The notes: generated by a model not told the origin, from the sequence alone. DNA of 64,000 bases from Semisulcospira habei (GCA_036245525.1 BTPG01000004.1:216685278-216749277), one strand, 5' to 3'. Shown: positions 30,451 to 40,410, counted from the stretch's first letter. Made by a program: numbers and translations.

Positions 30451-31625
30451 GGGGGTGCAGCCACCTGAAGTCGCGAAACGGGCCGCCGCGTAACTGAACT
30501 CGACCCCCGATCCGTGGAGGAGGAGAGTGAAGACGTGTCATCCCGACGTGAGGAGTGTTTACTGCCCGTCGACTCCTTACGTGATCTCTGCTGAACTAGT
30601 CTGCTCGATGTTCCATCCCTATCCTTCTGTACGGCCACCCTAGTAAGGTGTGACGCTTCCGCCCCTAAGGGTCGAGGAGGCCGAGACCGCTGGGTGTCGC
30701 TCTTCCAGCTCTCACGACGAGGAGAATGCGCTTCAAGGGTCCTATCTTGTCGGTTGGCTTGGCTGACCGAACGTCCATCCTCAGGGGGTAGGGCTTCGGT
30801 CCCGAAAATATTGCCTTGTCTTAGAATCCTATCTCGGCTCCCGTTCTTATTCCGCGGGGCCTGAGCTCCATATATGCAGATACATACTTAAGGGACGAAT
30901 CCCGTCGAGGGCGGTCTCGCATATCCGGGACCTCAAAGAGGCGGGGTGGAGCTCTTGTATCCATTCTGTGGCTCTCTTTCCTGTCCCTCCCTGAGAGTTG
31001 CATAGTAGACGCGGCAAGTGATGGCGCTGGTCCGGCCTAAGGCTGGCAGGCACTATCCTTTCAGAGGGGGGGGGGGGGGGGAGGGGGGTCCCCCGCTTGG
31101 GCTCTCTCTGTCTCTCACCTGGGGGGTGATAATCTCGCCCAACACCTTTACTGCGGGGGGACCGAGCTCCGTATGCCGACACATACCTAGGGGACGAACC
31201 CCGTCGCTGGCGGTCTCGCATATCCGGGGCCTCTACGAGGCGGGGTGGAGCTCTTGATGCCCGGGCTTGAATGGGGGGAAGCCCCGATCAGTACTGCTAG
31301 GCTCATTCATCCGCTCAGGGCGGAGCAGCGTTCCCCGAGGCACCGGAGGGGGTAGTAGACCCCTTTTACGCACCGACCAGTATGATTCTGCCTTCTTCTG
31401 CACAGGTGTAGTGTCTGTTTTAGTCGTCAGCTGTGTGACAGGCGCCGGTCTCTCCCGCCGGTAAAACGCCCACAGCTGCGACCATCTTTCTTCCTCCCAA
31501 GTCACGCACTTGCCGCATGTCTGACCGGAGGAGCAGCCTGAGCAGGGTAGGCAGACATCATGGCTGTCGCTAGGCCACTGGAAGGCGCCACACTTGGTGC
31601 AGGTCTGTACCTGAGCACTTGTCAT
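30451..31625 (-). pseudogene. DIRS copy 1: ORF1 start, Cys-rich
   Basis: From 31625 the minus strand reads MTSAQVQTCTKCGAFQW, then DVCLPCSGCSSGQTCGKC, a seven-cysteine zinc-binding-like head. Degraded Arg/Pro-rich frames follow up to the minisatellite. Two diverged copies of a ~130-bp segment (AGCTCCRTAT..ACATAC.TA.GGGACGAA) lie at about 30866-30975 and 31160-31255. A poly-G run at 31066-31085 breaks the frame. Confidence 0.6.
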
Positions 31626-31820
31626 GGCTCAACCGGTAATCCCACAGAAACCCAAGACCAAGTAATCCACAGAACAAGTAGGTAATCCAAGCACAATACA
31701 CAATGCACCACACGTCCACGAATGCCGTAACACAAATAATCCAATATCCAGAGTACACAACGGTAATCCCACCATCCACAGCCGGAGCACACGATATGCA
31801 CACGGCCTGTCCTGGTGAAC

Positions 31821-32010
31821 TAAGCGAAGAGACTGGCGGGAAACGGTGAGCGTGCCACCGGATAGGGAGGCAGGGGAGGCCACTTGGGGTATCCTGGTAA
31901 TGACACCCCTTGTGATTGCCTCCCCTGACGTGAGGTACTCGACGAGTTTTTTGGGCTAAAATTGTTAAGCTTCTAAGCGAAGCATTCCTAGTAGTAATGC
32001 CGTTGGTAAT
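31821..32010. repeat. Right inverted repeat of DIRS copy 1
   Basis: The reverse complement of 18010-18198 with few differences (CCGTTGGTAAT at the outer tip). Confidence 0.85.
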
Positions 32011-32271
32011 GATTTTGAGAAAATAATGTATTGCCCCATGCATTCAAGTGATTCAAAGGCAATTCAGCTGCGATTTCAATTTGAAGGGAACATGGCTTTC
32101 AGTACGCTACAACAAATCGCAATAATTCTAAACAACTCGTATAGGGTGCGATGACACATGTAGCGCCACTATATGGAAACCCACAAGGCAGTTTTCTGCC
32201 TGCTCTTCAGCTACTTTGTTTTACTGTGTCACCTACTGCACTGCTGATGCATAACTATATGGAAACACAGC

Positions 32272-32495
32272 TTAACCCATATCATACTGAGGCTAAAAGT
32301 TTCAAATTTGTACACTGCTATATGCAAGCTACATTATAGTATTTGCAGATAAGAATATAGACCAATGGCTTTAGTTCAAGGGTGGTGCCAGAATAGCTTG
32401 GCGCCAATTGGCGCCAAGCTATTCTGGCACTACCCTTGAACTTTTTTAGTCAAACTTATTTCACACACTAGTGTATTCCGAAAGATAAGGGTTAA
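32272..32495. repeat. Complete TTAA-bounded palindromic element, family 1b
   Basis: TTAACCCATATCATACTGAG..GAAAGATAAGGGTTAA. Hairpin GAATAGCTTGGCGCCAATTG then GCGCCAAGCTATTC. The left TTAA also serves as the TTA flank of the MITE carrying the DIRS element. Confidence 0.88.
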
Positions 32496-32703
32496 TGAGC
32501 AACTGTACTTATATTTTTAGCAGTAAACCAGCTGGTGGAAACCTTCCAAGAAAAAAGGTGCACAAACTTCCTTATGAATGACACAGACCTGACCTCTCTT
32601 GTACTCTCTCATGCTCCACATGCTGCCTGAACTCATTAAGGCTTGGGAACAAAATTATCAAATTTTGTAGACAGCCTCTGAGGTCTGTGTCACAGGCCTG
32701 GCT

Positions 32704-32820
32704 ACAGATCGACCATGATATTTTAAGGGTGGCGTCAGAATAGCTTGTCACCTGTGGACGCCAAGCTATTCTGACACACCATCCTTGAAACATTATGGTC
32801 GATGCACATCCTGTCACTGC
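32704..32820. repeat. Palindromic core, family 1
   Basis: GATCGACCATGATATTTTAAG..CATTATGGTCGATGC, with TCAGAATAGCTTG/CAAGCTATTCTGA stems. Confidence 0.82.
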
Positions 32821-33038
32821 GTGTCACAAGTTTAACTGCGCTGTGCTATTGCTTTCAAAGCACGTTCTTCTTTTCTGTGATATTTCATTGCATTTTATAC
32901 ACTGGACAGTCACCTTTTTTGGTCCTGATTTCATAAATGTATTAAACAGTTTGCTTATCATAAATATTTAGGGTGGTTTTTGTTTTGGCGGAAAGTTGCC
33001 TTTTACACAGCAGCACACACTTGCACTTTTGTATGCAG

Positions 33039-33335
33039 AGGCGGGAGAACCGGAGTGTATGCGAAGGCAGGATCTGGCAAACCTCACGCTCAGAGTTCTG
33101 AATGGGACGGGCATGATTGGAAGTTTCCCAGCAGCGCTTGTCTCCGGGCTTTTACGGCAACTGATGTCGGAAATCGGCCTGACGGAAATCTGGATGCCAC
33201 GTTGTACCGTGGATGGAGAGTACACGCGTGTCGGGTGTGAGTACAACGTCAGCAACATTTTGTCCAGAGAGTGCTTCTGTGTAGATGGTAACCAGCAGAG
33301 GGATCCTAAAGCTCAACTTCCTGACTGCCTACCAG
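33039..33335 (+). CDS. Exon: Tg1 module (cassette 2)
   Basis: A 297-bp exon (99 codons), phase 1-1, after TTGTATGCAG, donor GTATTT. It reads AGEPECMRRQDLANLTLRVL, a helical stretch ending SEIGLTEIWMPRC, then TVDGEYTRVGCEYN, RECFCVDG and LPDC. All six Tg1 cysteines are present, with CFCV in place of CWCV. NLT, NGT and NVS are possible glycosylation sites. It pairs with the EGF-like exon at 17371. A second AG two bases on (33040) would break the frame. Confidence 0.9.
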
Positions 33336-33508
33336 GTATTTCCTTTCGTTTTGTATCATGTGTTTTGGTGTGGCTTAGATGGATTTTGCTTTTTACACAT
33401 TTTATTTGTTCTATTTTGCTTTTTTTCAATTTAATAAAAATAATATTAGTTAAAATGCTGCATGTCGTTTCATTCATTTCATTGTATTTCTGCTAATGTG
33501 TTGCACGT

Positions 33509-33618
33509 ACATCATCCATCCACCCACCCATCCATCTAGCCGTCCCATCCATTCATCAATCTATCCATCTACTCACCTACCCATCTGTTCATCCATCCGT
33601 CCATCCTTCCATCGATCC
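33509..33618. repeat. Degenerate (CATC)n repeat
   Basis: CATCCATCCACCC..ATCCATCCGTCC. Open frames here are repeat artefacts. Confidence 0.85.
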
Positions 33619-33746
33619 TCTCTCTGCTTGATCTTTCTGGTTGTATTTTCCACTAAGGCTGTGATTTCTCATCCATAGATTTTGATTTGGCCTATGTTGG
33701 ACGTGGCTGTGTGCGGGCCAGCTGGGGCTGACAAGCAGCGGTTCTT

Positions 33747-33845
33747 TTAACTCATTCAAGGTGCCCCGCATCAATAGTTGCAGATGCAGCGGCAATGCTA
33801 TATGACACTTCCGCATCTATTGATGCGGGTTGCCACCAATGAGTT
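33747..33845. repeat. Palindromic element, family 4
   Basis: TTAACTCATTCAAGGTGCCC..CACCAATGAGTT with stem CCGCATCAATAG/CTATTGATGCGG and inner GGCAATGCTATATGACA. The sister copy is at 41260. Confidence 0.82.
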
Positions 33846-34070
33846 CCTTGGTTTCTTGGGCTGTCATTTTGTTCTGTTGCATTACCAGAAACGATGCTCC
33901 AGAGGCTGTCCCACGGCTGTGACTGCTTGGTATGGGAGAACTGTCTGAGCAAAGGGTCACTGGGCTGATATCGGCCTCAGTTGGATTGCCCACTGCTCGG
34001 CCAACGTCAGCATTAGACCCTTTTTCTAATTGGTTGCTTATATTGTTATTGTTTGTGTCTGTGTCTGTAG

Positions 34071-34216
34071 TTGTGATGCCACCAGTGGAGCCAGGCTGCA
34101 ATTGCTCGGTAGGCGAGAAGTGCTTGCAAGGATTGCGACCTGGGGTTTTTGCGTGCTCGTGCGATCCAGAGGAGGACGGGGAGTGTCGACAGCCACATTG
34201 GTACTGTGGGGGCATG
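34071..34216 (+). CDS. Exon candidate: Cys-rich module with a frame conflict
   Basis: After TGTGTCTGTAG, a phase-1 reading gives VMPPVEPGCNCSVGEKC, then FACSCDPEEDGEC and PHWYCGG, ending at a strong donor (ATG|GTGAGT). Its 146 bp is not a multiple of three, so it ends in phase 0, while the next exon must be read in phase 1. NCSVGEKC closely resembles NCSLGEKC in that next exon, so the module is real. If spliced as drawn, the frame would shift and stop at the start of the exon at 37281. A weaker donor at 34206 would restore phase but creates TAA at the junction with 35056. It could be a regulated 'poison' exon, a decayed exon, or use an unseen site. Confidence 0.6.
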
Positions 34217-34279
34217 GTGAGTATTCTAACAACATTCATTCTCTGGAAAGAGTGGCCAAACCACTCCCTACCCTGCCCC

Positions 34280-34340
34280 TCCCCTCCCCCCCCCCCCACC
34301 CCCCTCAACCCCGCCCCATCCAACCTGTTCTTTTCCCCCA
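34280..34340. repeat. C-rich tract
   Basis: Runs of CCCCTCCCC and CCCCCC. Low complexity. Confidence 0.8.
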
Positions 34341-34647
34341 CCCCAATCCTCTAATCTGAAGGGAATGGTGCCATATACAGGCTACCTGATAGAATTTAAA
34401 ATTGCCCATCATCCAGACACAATGATAACAAATCCATTTTAGGCACTGCACAGTCCATAGGTTACTTGAAACAGGGCCGGGATACATACATCAGTACTGC
34501 TTGCCAAGCTGCACGCGAACGCCAACAATAGTAGCAGGGGGTGGGATAGGTGGGGTGAACCACATAACCTTTTCCCAAAATCAAAACAATGTAAATGTGG
34601 AAGTGTGTGTCTTGACCCTGTAGACACAAAAACTGGCTCCTGTGTTC

Positions 34648-34740
34648 TTAACCCTTTGGCTGTTGGGTAGTGTTTTTTGTCGTGATGATTCCAGCTGGAA
34701 TTATCGTTACAAAACTGCTACCGACAGCCAAATGATTAGC
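34648..34740. repeat. Palindromic element, family 3
   Basis: TTAACCCTTTGGCTGTTGGG..CCGACAGCCAAATGATTAG with centre GATTCCAGCTGGAATTATC. Confidence 0.82.
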
Positions 34741-35055
34741 CTTTCTTGACACTTCTTCTTCTTTTTTTGGTTAAGATTTCTCTTTTAAGGTGTAGGGCAG
34801 CCTTCCATTTTTTCCATCCCTTAAAAATTTCAACATTTATCTGTCAAATCAGAGAATTTTCTATTAACCTGAAACATCTGATACTGATAATTTTCTATCA
34901 TCCTGATACACCCATTGCTTGAAATGAATTTGACTGATAGTTCAACGAAAACAGTTGATCTATCTTGAACGAAAACAGTTGATCTATCTCGTAATCTGTA
35001 ATGTAGCCTTCATAATGTAGCATGTAATGTAGCCTTCAATAAGTAAATTTTACAG
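34741..35055. other. Intron, a short direct repeat only
   Basis: GAAAACAGTTGATCTATCT occurs twice at about 34945-34990, and TAATGTAGCCTTCA twice at about 34998-35040. Nothing else seen. Confidence 0.6.
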
Positions 35056-35205
35056 AATCAGCCTCAGGATGTATTGGTTTACCAGAAAGCCTGTGTAGAG
35101 TTGTGTGCATGTTGCAGGCTAACTGCAGCTTGGGAGAAAAGTGTGTGCATAGGAAAGTGTGTGACAGCCGTCAGAATTGCCAGCCGATCAGAAGCTACTG
35201 TGTCC
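35056..35205 (+). CDS. Exon: Cys-rich module, family not assigned
   Basis: A 150-bp exon (50 codons), phase 1-1, after TTTTACAG, donor GTAAGT. It reads GCIGLPESLCRVVCMLQANC, SLGEKCVHRKVC, SRQNC and RSYCV. The first cysteines and the NCSLGEKC string suggest a small disulfide-rich fold related to the previous exon. I do not assign a family; a diverged antistasin or WAP fold is possible. The next exon (37281) starts in phase 1, so this frame is the consistent one. The alternative phase-0 reading is open but leads to a stop in the next exon. Confidence 0.75.
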
Positions 35206-35329
35206 GTAAGTCCATCGCTGTTTTCCTTCACTTTTGTTTTTCGTTTGCAAATAACTATGTGTTTTGGTTTCATTGTGGCCTGGAATATCTTTGTAACTCG
35301 TTGCCTGAGAATGTCGGGATATGCAGTGA

Positions 35330-36833
35330 GATTACTTCCCCATCCAGACAATCCTGCCTATGATTGTGTTTTTAACCCGTCGTTTGCAGAGATTTACGAT
35401 GCCCATCCGGGAGCTGTCCGTCCACTTTCCTTCCGTGTCCGACCTCATCTGCAGGCGGCCGGAGTGGACCTGGACAAAGTTTCGGAATCTCTGCAACACG
35501 TCACTCCACCCTGGCTACTACCAGTTCCTGACATCTTGCTGGACTTGACCGCCCACAAGAAGGATTGTACTCCACCAGCCATATACCAACAGAGCCTCAA
35601 TGAACTCCTTTCAATTTTTCCTGGCTATTGTCGTCTTTATACGGATGGGTCCAAGTCTGAGGATGGGAGGGTGGCTGCGGCTGCAGTGTCCTCTCGCCTT
35701 CCTAAACGCCCATTTAAGCTCCGTCTCCCTGACCATTCCTCTGTATATAGTGCAGAACTGCAGGCAATTCTGCTGGCACTCAAGCATGCCTATCAGTCTC
35801 GGGAAAGGAACTTCCCGATTCTGTCTGACTCTCTTTCTGCCCTGCAGGCCCTTCAGGGCGTGGGAACAGACCATCCACTGCTGGTGCAGATTAGAGAGCT
35901 CTACGCAGACTTGATGAAGGAATATTATGACATCATTTTTATTTGGGTCCCAGGCCATGTGGGCATCGAAGGCAACAGAATCGCAGATTCTGTTGCCAAC
36001 AGTGCCCGCGGTGACCCTGTCCCTGACACACAGACTGTCTATAGTGATTTTAAACCTGTGATTAGTGCGTACATAGCCCGCGAGTGTCAGGCCGAGTGGG
36101 ACAAAGAGGAAGGGAACAAGCTTCATGAAGCTCTTCCTAAGTTGGACAGACAACAGTTAGATCCCCTGCCCCCACCTATCAGGCACCCAATCGCCAGCCC
36201 ACAGAGAAATACGCAGGTATAGAATAAGACGATCATTTCCATCCTCAACGAATGGATCAGGTCTCTTATATAACCCATGTCTTTCTCCGGAACTTAGGAA
36301 GTGGGCAGGTTGAGTATCTTCCTAAGTTGTCTGACAGTCTACCTTTCCGCTGCGGCAGCCGCCGTGACTGAGGAGACTGTCCTTGCTCGGCTCCACATCG
36401 GGCACACGTATGTTACGCACTAGGCTTACTTACTTAAACAGGATGAGCGTCCATGGTGTTTTTGCCTGTGATGAGCAGTTTTCTTTTCGACACTTTTTGC
36501 TGTATTGTGCTGACCTAATTGACACAAGATATAAACACTTCACAGCAGACTCCTTGAAGGTTTTGTTCCGGGATATTCCCCCGGACAAAATCTTCAATGT
36601 TTTGAGAGAATGCAATATTTTTAACAAGATCTGAGCATTCATAGACTATGTGAATTTTTTTATTTGCCCTTTTTGAGAGTCTGTAGACGTTTCTTTTCAA
36701 GACATGTGCGACATTTTAGCCTGAGATTTTTAAGACCTTGCTTTTAGTCTGGCTGACCAGATTTTTACCCATCCCGCCGTGAGATGGCCTTAGTCGCCTG
36801 CTCGGCGTTAAACCCACATAACTAACTAACTAA
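35330..36833 (+). mobile_element. 5'-truncated LINE with RNase H (I/Jockey-superfamily-like)
   Basis: A + frame to 36222 reads IYDAHPGAVRPLSFRVRPHL, then RNase H: LYTDGSKSEDGRVAAAAVSS, YSAELQAILLAL, ILSDSLSALQAL and WVPGHVGIEGNRIADSVA, with all four acidic positions. A frameshift near 36200 is followed by the C-terminus at 36383-36634 (ACDEQFSFRHFLLYC). The 3' end is CCGCCGTGAGATGGCC..CGGCGTTAAACCC plus (AACT)n. Endonuclease and RT are missing. The 5' edge is uncertain. Confidence 0.88.
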
Positions 36834-37063
36834 CCTAGAGCACTAACAACGTTGAGATCCGTCCAGCCAAGATTCGCTTGCAGTGCGTGTGCTTGGCTAT
36901 TTTTAGTGCTGATTGTGCCATACAAGCCGCTGCTTGGCATGTGCATCAAAGCCGGAAGTGAACTCTCAAAAATGTACTTAGTGGCAGAGTCCATAGTATA
37001 GAAAAGTAACTCACCAGTAGTAGGCAAAGTGATAAATGTATGTAACTTAAATTGAACGTTCTG

Positions 37064-37122
37064 TGATTTTGGACCTTACGGCCTGTGCCCTAAGTTCCAA
37101 AATCACAGACCAGCACACAAGT
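37064..37122. repeat. Short palindrome, family 5
   Basis: TCTGTGATTTTGGACCTTACG then CCTAAGTTCCAAAATCACAGA. Confidence 0.75.
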
Positions 37123-37280
37123 GTGATGTGTGCTAATTTCCTTGCATTCTGACATGGATGTACAGCCTGTATGCAGATGTCCGTGGATTCTAACGCAAGT
37201 GTAGATTTGTGTTAATTTGATACATACTGTTCCACAGTTTGATCCATGAGTGTTTGGTGTTATCATTTGTATGTTTACAG

Positions 37281-37415
37281 CGATGAACACGCCCGACGTG
37301 TGCGACAGACAGCCGTGCAAACATGGCGGTAGCTGCGTTGCCACAGACGAGAACACAGCAGGATTTGTCTGCCAGTGCCCGGCAGAATTTGGCGGAAAGT
37401 TCTGTGAAATAAATT
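37281..37415 (+). CDS. Exon: EGF module
   Basis: A 135-bp exon (45 codons), phase 1-1, after ATGTTTACAG, donor GTAAGT. It reads PDVCDRQPCKHGGSCVATDE, then GFVCQCPAEFGGKFCEIN. A canonical EGF with HGGSC and C-x-C-P-x-x-F-x-G-x-x-C. Another reading would hit a stop at its second codon (CGA TGA), which fixes the phase of the exons before it. Confidence 0.93.
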
Positions 37416-37587
37416 GTAAGTTTTTAACCCCCTTGTGCATGCAGTTGCTGGTACTGTTGACAGTACAGGTGTATTCATGCATGAGGGGGTTAGTTTAATG
37501 ATTTAGAGCTCACTGCTTCTGGGGATGTTTCTCAATATAAATGCTCTTTGTATTATTTACTTGTTTGCAGCTGCTTGTATTATGGTC

Positions 37588-37802
37588 TTAACCCTATTAG
37601 CCCCAAGGTCCCATTTCTCAGATATTGGAGGTATTGCCTGACGACTATGTACCAGTTGTAGGAGATGGATTGATCATGATAATTCAAGGGTAGTGCCAGA
37701 TGAGCTTGGCGCCTGAAGGCGCCAAGCTCATCTGGCACTACCCTTGAATTATCATGATCAGTCCATCTCCTGCTGCAGGGTCCCGGGGCTAAAAGGGTTG
37801 AG
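37588..37802. repeat. Palindromic element, family 1 (near-perfect hairpin)
   Basis: TTAACCCTATTAGCCCC..GGGGCTAAAAGGGTTGA. The inner GGGTAGTGCCAGATGAGCTTG..CAAGCTCATCTGGCACTACCC meets at GGCGCCTGAAGGCGCC. The right TTAA is mutated to TTGA. Confidence 0.9.
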
Positions 37803-37933
37803 ATTCTGACGTGTTCATTTATCAAGAATGAATGTTATAAGAATGGATGTTCTGAGTTATCTAGATGCTTGAATCCGATATCACGATTTATCAAGATGTT
37901 TAGATGACCTGATAAAAATCTAGACTTGATAGT

Positions 37934-38029
37934 GATTCTAACCTTTTGGCTGTTTTTGGTGTTTTTTTATAATGATGATTCCTGGAGGAATCATAGCAAC
38001 AAAAATCGCTACTGACAGCCAAGGATTAA
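37934..38029. repeat. Palindromic element, family 3
   Basis: CTAACCTTTTGGCTGTTTT..GACAGCCAAGGATTAA with centre ATGATTCCTGGAGGAATCAT. Confidence 0.82.
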
Positions 38030-38117
38030 CTTCTGTCTGATGATATGTTTGTTGATAGTGATTCTTGTATGGGGTGTGGGGGGAAGAAAAATAATTATTG
38101 AACCGCCTAGGCAGACA

Positions 38118-38209
38118 TTAACCCTTTGGCTGTCGGTAGCAGTTTTCAGTGTCGCAATGATTCTGGCAGGAATCGTCACAACAAAAGCCACTACTGACAG
38201 CCAACGAAT
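38118..38209. repeat. Palindromic element, family 3
   Basis: TTAACCCTTTGGCTGTCGGT..CTACTGACAGCCAACGAA with centre ATGATTCTGGCAGGAATCG. Confidence 0.82.
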
Positions 38210-38326
38210 GTACCCTTTATCTGTCAGGAGGGCTTGTCATTGAAAAATCAGGAATTACCTCACAAGAAGTACTGTAAACACATCAACAAACAAAAGGTTT
38301 ACTTCTGTATGTTGTTTTGTTTGCAG

Positions 38327-38443
38327 TGAATGTGTGTTCGGTGGTGCCCAGTGCACTGTGTGATCGCTGTATTGGAGATCTAATGATGGGGGTGCTGTGT
38401 GAGTGCCCACTGGGACGAGCCGGTCTCGAATGTCAGCACCCAG
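38327..38443 (+). CDS. Exon: EGF-like module, 'CVGDL' subtype (cassette 3)
   Basis: A 117-bp exon (39 codons), phase 1-1, after TTTGTTTGCAG, donor GTAAGA. It reads NVCSVVPSALCDRCIGDLMM, then VLCECPLGRAGLEC. Six cysteines, with CIGDL in the place of CVGDL and a shortened loop between the second and third cysteines. The Tg1 partner follows at 38847. Confidence 0.85.
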
Positions 38444-38487
38444 GTAAGAGAAATTCAACACATTCAGTCTAAACACACTACAACATA

Positions 38488-38697
38488 TTAACCCATCAAA
38501 CCCAACGGCCACTTTTCCACAATTTTGGAGGTGTCACCTAATGACTACCCGTTGAAGGAGAGGGATCGAAGATGATTATTCAAGGGTAGTGCCAGATTAG
38601 CTTGGCACCATTAGGCACCAAGCTAATTTGGCACTACCCTTGAATAATCATGGTCGAACCCTCTCCTGCTGTAGGGTGGCGGGGCTAAATAGGTTAA
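38488..38697. repeat. Complete TTAA-bounded palindromic element, family 1
   Basis: TTAACCCATCAAACCC..GGGGCTAAATAGGTTAA. Hairpin GCCAGATTAGCTTGGCACC and GGCACCAAGCTAATTTGGC. It begins 45 bp after an exon donor. Confidence 0.9.
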
Positions 38698-38846
38698 CCC
38701 CCCAATGCATGCATAAGTTGGAGAGTCGTGACCACACATTTTCAATGTAAATTACTTGGCTTATAACAAAACATCTTATGACGCCAAAAAAGGCGTTTTT
38801 TTACTTATTGATTTTACCGTACGTTTTCTCTGTCTTTTCAATCAAG

Positions 38847-39146
38847 CCAACACCAAGTGTGAGCGTCAACGAGCGCTGTACACTGATGTGATGGGAATCA
38901 TCAAGGGCACATACCCCGTGCGCGGCTACTCTGTGGAGGAAGCTCGCCGCTTTGTTCGTGTCGTCATGGCCACCGTAGATGCAAACTTCCTGCCATTGCC
39001 AAACTGCACCGCCGACGGCAGTTTTACACCAGTCCAGTGCGACATGACGCTGGGAACGATGGTGAAGCAGTGCCACTGCGTGAATGTCAATGGACATCCG
39101 CTGAGCAGTAACGTCATGGCCTATCCTGGTTATCCTCCCTGCACAG
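38847..39146 (+). CDS. Exon: Tg1 module (cassette 3)
   Basis: A 300-bp exon (100 codons), phase 1-1, after TTTTCAATCAAG, donor GTATTG. It reads ANTKCERQRALYTDVMGIIK, a helical part with YSVEEARRFVRVVMA, then FLPLPNCTADGSFTPVQC, KQCHCVNVNGHPL and YPPC. All six cysteines are present, and CHCV replaces CWCV. The acceptor is the less common AAG. NCT is a possible glycosylation site. Confidence 0.9.
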
Positions 39147-39192
39147 GTATTGTATTTCACACAGCTGAGCAGTTTATTGTATTTCACACAGC
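39147..39192. repeat. 27-bp tandem duplication just after a donor
   Basis: TATTGTATTTCACACAGCTGAGCAGTT occurs twice (39148 and 39176 onward). Each copy holds CACAG, an acceptor-like string. Confidence 0.75.
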
Positions 39193-39237
39193 TGAGCAGT
39201 TTTGTGCAGCCAGCTCTGACTGCGACAAGATTGATCA

Positions 39238-39322
39238 ACTGATTGACCGTGATAGTTCAAGGGTAGTGCCAGAATAGCTGGTGCCCCTGGGCTGTTCTGG
39301 CACTACCCTTGAACTGATATGT
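39238..39322. repeat. Palindromic core, family 1
   Basis: GATTGACCGTGATAGTTCAAG..CTTGAACTGATATG with GCCAGAATAGCTGG/CTGTTCTGGC. Confidence 0.8.
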
Positions 39323-39930
39323 GCTCTTCAGAAGACAGTTCCCAGATTTCGGAAGTTTTACCTTAGGCCCCATTGTGTTATTTAGCATTACAGCAGAAAC
39401 TGTTGTGAAGAAGTACCCAACGGAGAAAGAAACACGCTTAGAAAAGACGGGTACAACACAATTGTTGTGAGCTTCCACCCCCATGAGAGATCACCTGTCA
39501 TTAAAAAACATCATTTAGATGGTTGTAGCCATCACCAAAATGATAGTCTTTAATGACAGGTGACCTTTCTATACTGAACTGCACCACTGACCTGTGACAT
39601 AAGAGGTTAAGGGATCTGTAACGATGTATGCTCTACTGTGCGTATCACTCAAACATGATCTGTCATTCACAAGCTGTAATTGTTATGAAATTGAAGTGAT
39701 GTGCTTCAGAATTTGGACAGAATTGTTTTGGACAAAACAGTTTTAACTTTTTTTTTTTTTTTTACTGTGTTTTCACTGTTTTGTCTTTGTTATTCTGAAG
39801 CATGTTTATATCTTTGTTGGTTTTTTTCCTTGCATTTAGCACTTTTGGGAAATTACTTTTTGGGCTCTGTTTTGAGTGATGTGGAGAGTCATGTGCTTTC
39901 TGCTGGTCCTTGTCGCGTGTCAGTGAAATG
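39323..39930. other. Intron with degraded inverted repeats, no coding sequence
   Basis: AAGAAACACGCTTAGAAAAG near 39427 relates to family 7. GATCACCTGTCATTAAAAA..TTTAATGACAGGTGACC (about 39490-39567) forms a hairpin. T-run at 39751-39764. Confidence 0.6.
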
Positions 39931-39939
39931 GTAGTTAAA

Positions 39940-40085
39940 GAAATTCCCAACAAAGACAGAAACATGCTTAGAAAGAACAAGTACAACCCAATTTATAAAT
40001 TGTGTTGCAGTTGGTCTTTTCAAGCATGTTTCTTTCTTTGCATTTTGCACACTTGGCAGTCACCTTTTTAATCTGGATATCGAAC
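39940..40085. repeat. Inverted repeat, family 7
   Basis: AAGACAGAAACATGCTTAGAAAG pairs with CTTTTCAAGCATGTTTCTTTC around CAATTTATAAATTG. Confidence 0.7.
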
Positions 40086-40239
40086 TGGTGACCTAGGAAG
40101 TCAAGGGATCTATAAACCTGTATTTGTCCACCTTTGCGCAATTTCCCTTGTGATGTATATTGTATTTCCCTTGTGATGTATATTGTGTTTACCTTGTGAT
40201 GTGTATTGTATTTCAAATTTTCTTGAATTTTTTTCTCAG

Positions 40240-40410
40240 CTCCGTTCTCACCCAACTTGACGGCGGAGCTGCTGTGTGGAAGCATGGGGTCAGTGTGCCA
40301 GAACAGGGGCCGCTGTGTGGGAAATCTGCTGAACGGCACCATGTGTCAGTGTCCCTCTACGCACACTGGAATCTTCTGCCAGAATGTACTGAAAGATGGA
40401 GAGAAGCCCG
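40240..40410 (+). CDS. Exon: EGF-like module, 'CVGDL' subtype (cassette 4)
   Basis: A 171-bp exon (57 codons), phase 1-1, after TTTTTTCTCAG, donor GTAATT. It reads PFSPNLTAELLCGSMGSVC, then QNRGRCVGNLLNGTMCQC and GIFCQNVL. Six cysteines, with CVGNL as the subtype mark. It has longer N- and C-terminal linkers than the sister exons. NLT and NGT are possible glycosylation sites. Upstream lie three copies of a ~26-bp unit (CCTTGTGATGTATATTGT). Confidence 0.88.

Larger units (their letters stand above)
18010..32010 (-). mobile_element. DIRS-like tyrosine-recombinase retrotransposon (copy 1), nested and decayed
   Basis: A minus-strand element of about 7.8 kb net (14 kb with insertions). It is bordered by inverted repeats: 18010-18198 and 31821-32010 share GGCATTACTACTAGGAATGC, AATTTTAGCCCAAAAAACTC and TGTCATTACCAGGATACCCC. 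Going in its own direction it encodes a Cys-rich ORF1 start (31625), a 57-unit repeat region, then RT (24350-23890), RNase H and a tyrosine recombinase. RT motifs of the DIRS type include DAYLHVPIHPSSRRYLRFAF and NYLDDLLL. Later come DLFTTRWNKLPLFVSPIPDP and PWDGLLVYAFPP. Three LINEs have inserted in it. It has stops and frameshifts, so it is not active. Confidence 0.88.
17833..32271. mobile_element. Probable MITE (TTA target) hosting the first DIRS-like element
   Basis: Outside the DIRS ends, 17833-18009 and 32011-32271 carry possible terminal repeats: GGGGGTGTTTCCGTAAAG at the left and CTATATGGAAACACAGC at the right. TTA lies on both outer sides (17830-17832, 32272-32274), as for PIF/Harbinger-type elements. 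The empty element would be about 440 bp. The inverted ends are short and imperfect. Confidence 0.4.

Noticed and set aside
28587..30638. Long minus-strand frame with Ser/Arg/Pro repeats as a host SR-type protein gene
   Set aside because: It lies between the DIRS ORF1 head and the DIRS RT, inside the element's inverted repeats, and shares its orientation. It is transposon ORF1 sequence.
33817..34341. Minus-strand 174-codon frame
   Set aside because: It runs antisense through a palindromic element and a Cys-rich exon, with low-complexity Asn/Ser stretches; no motif.
35074..35350. Phase-0 reading of the exon at 35056 joined to the LINE frame as one ORF
   Set aside because: The frame runs through a good donor (GTAAGT) into LINE sequence, and it would put the next EGF exon into a frame with an immediate stop. 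The NCSLGEKC phase-1 reading fits better.
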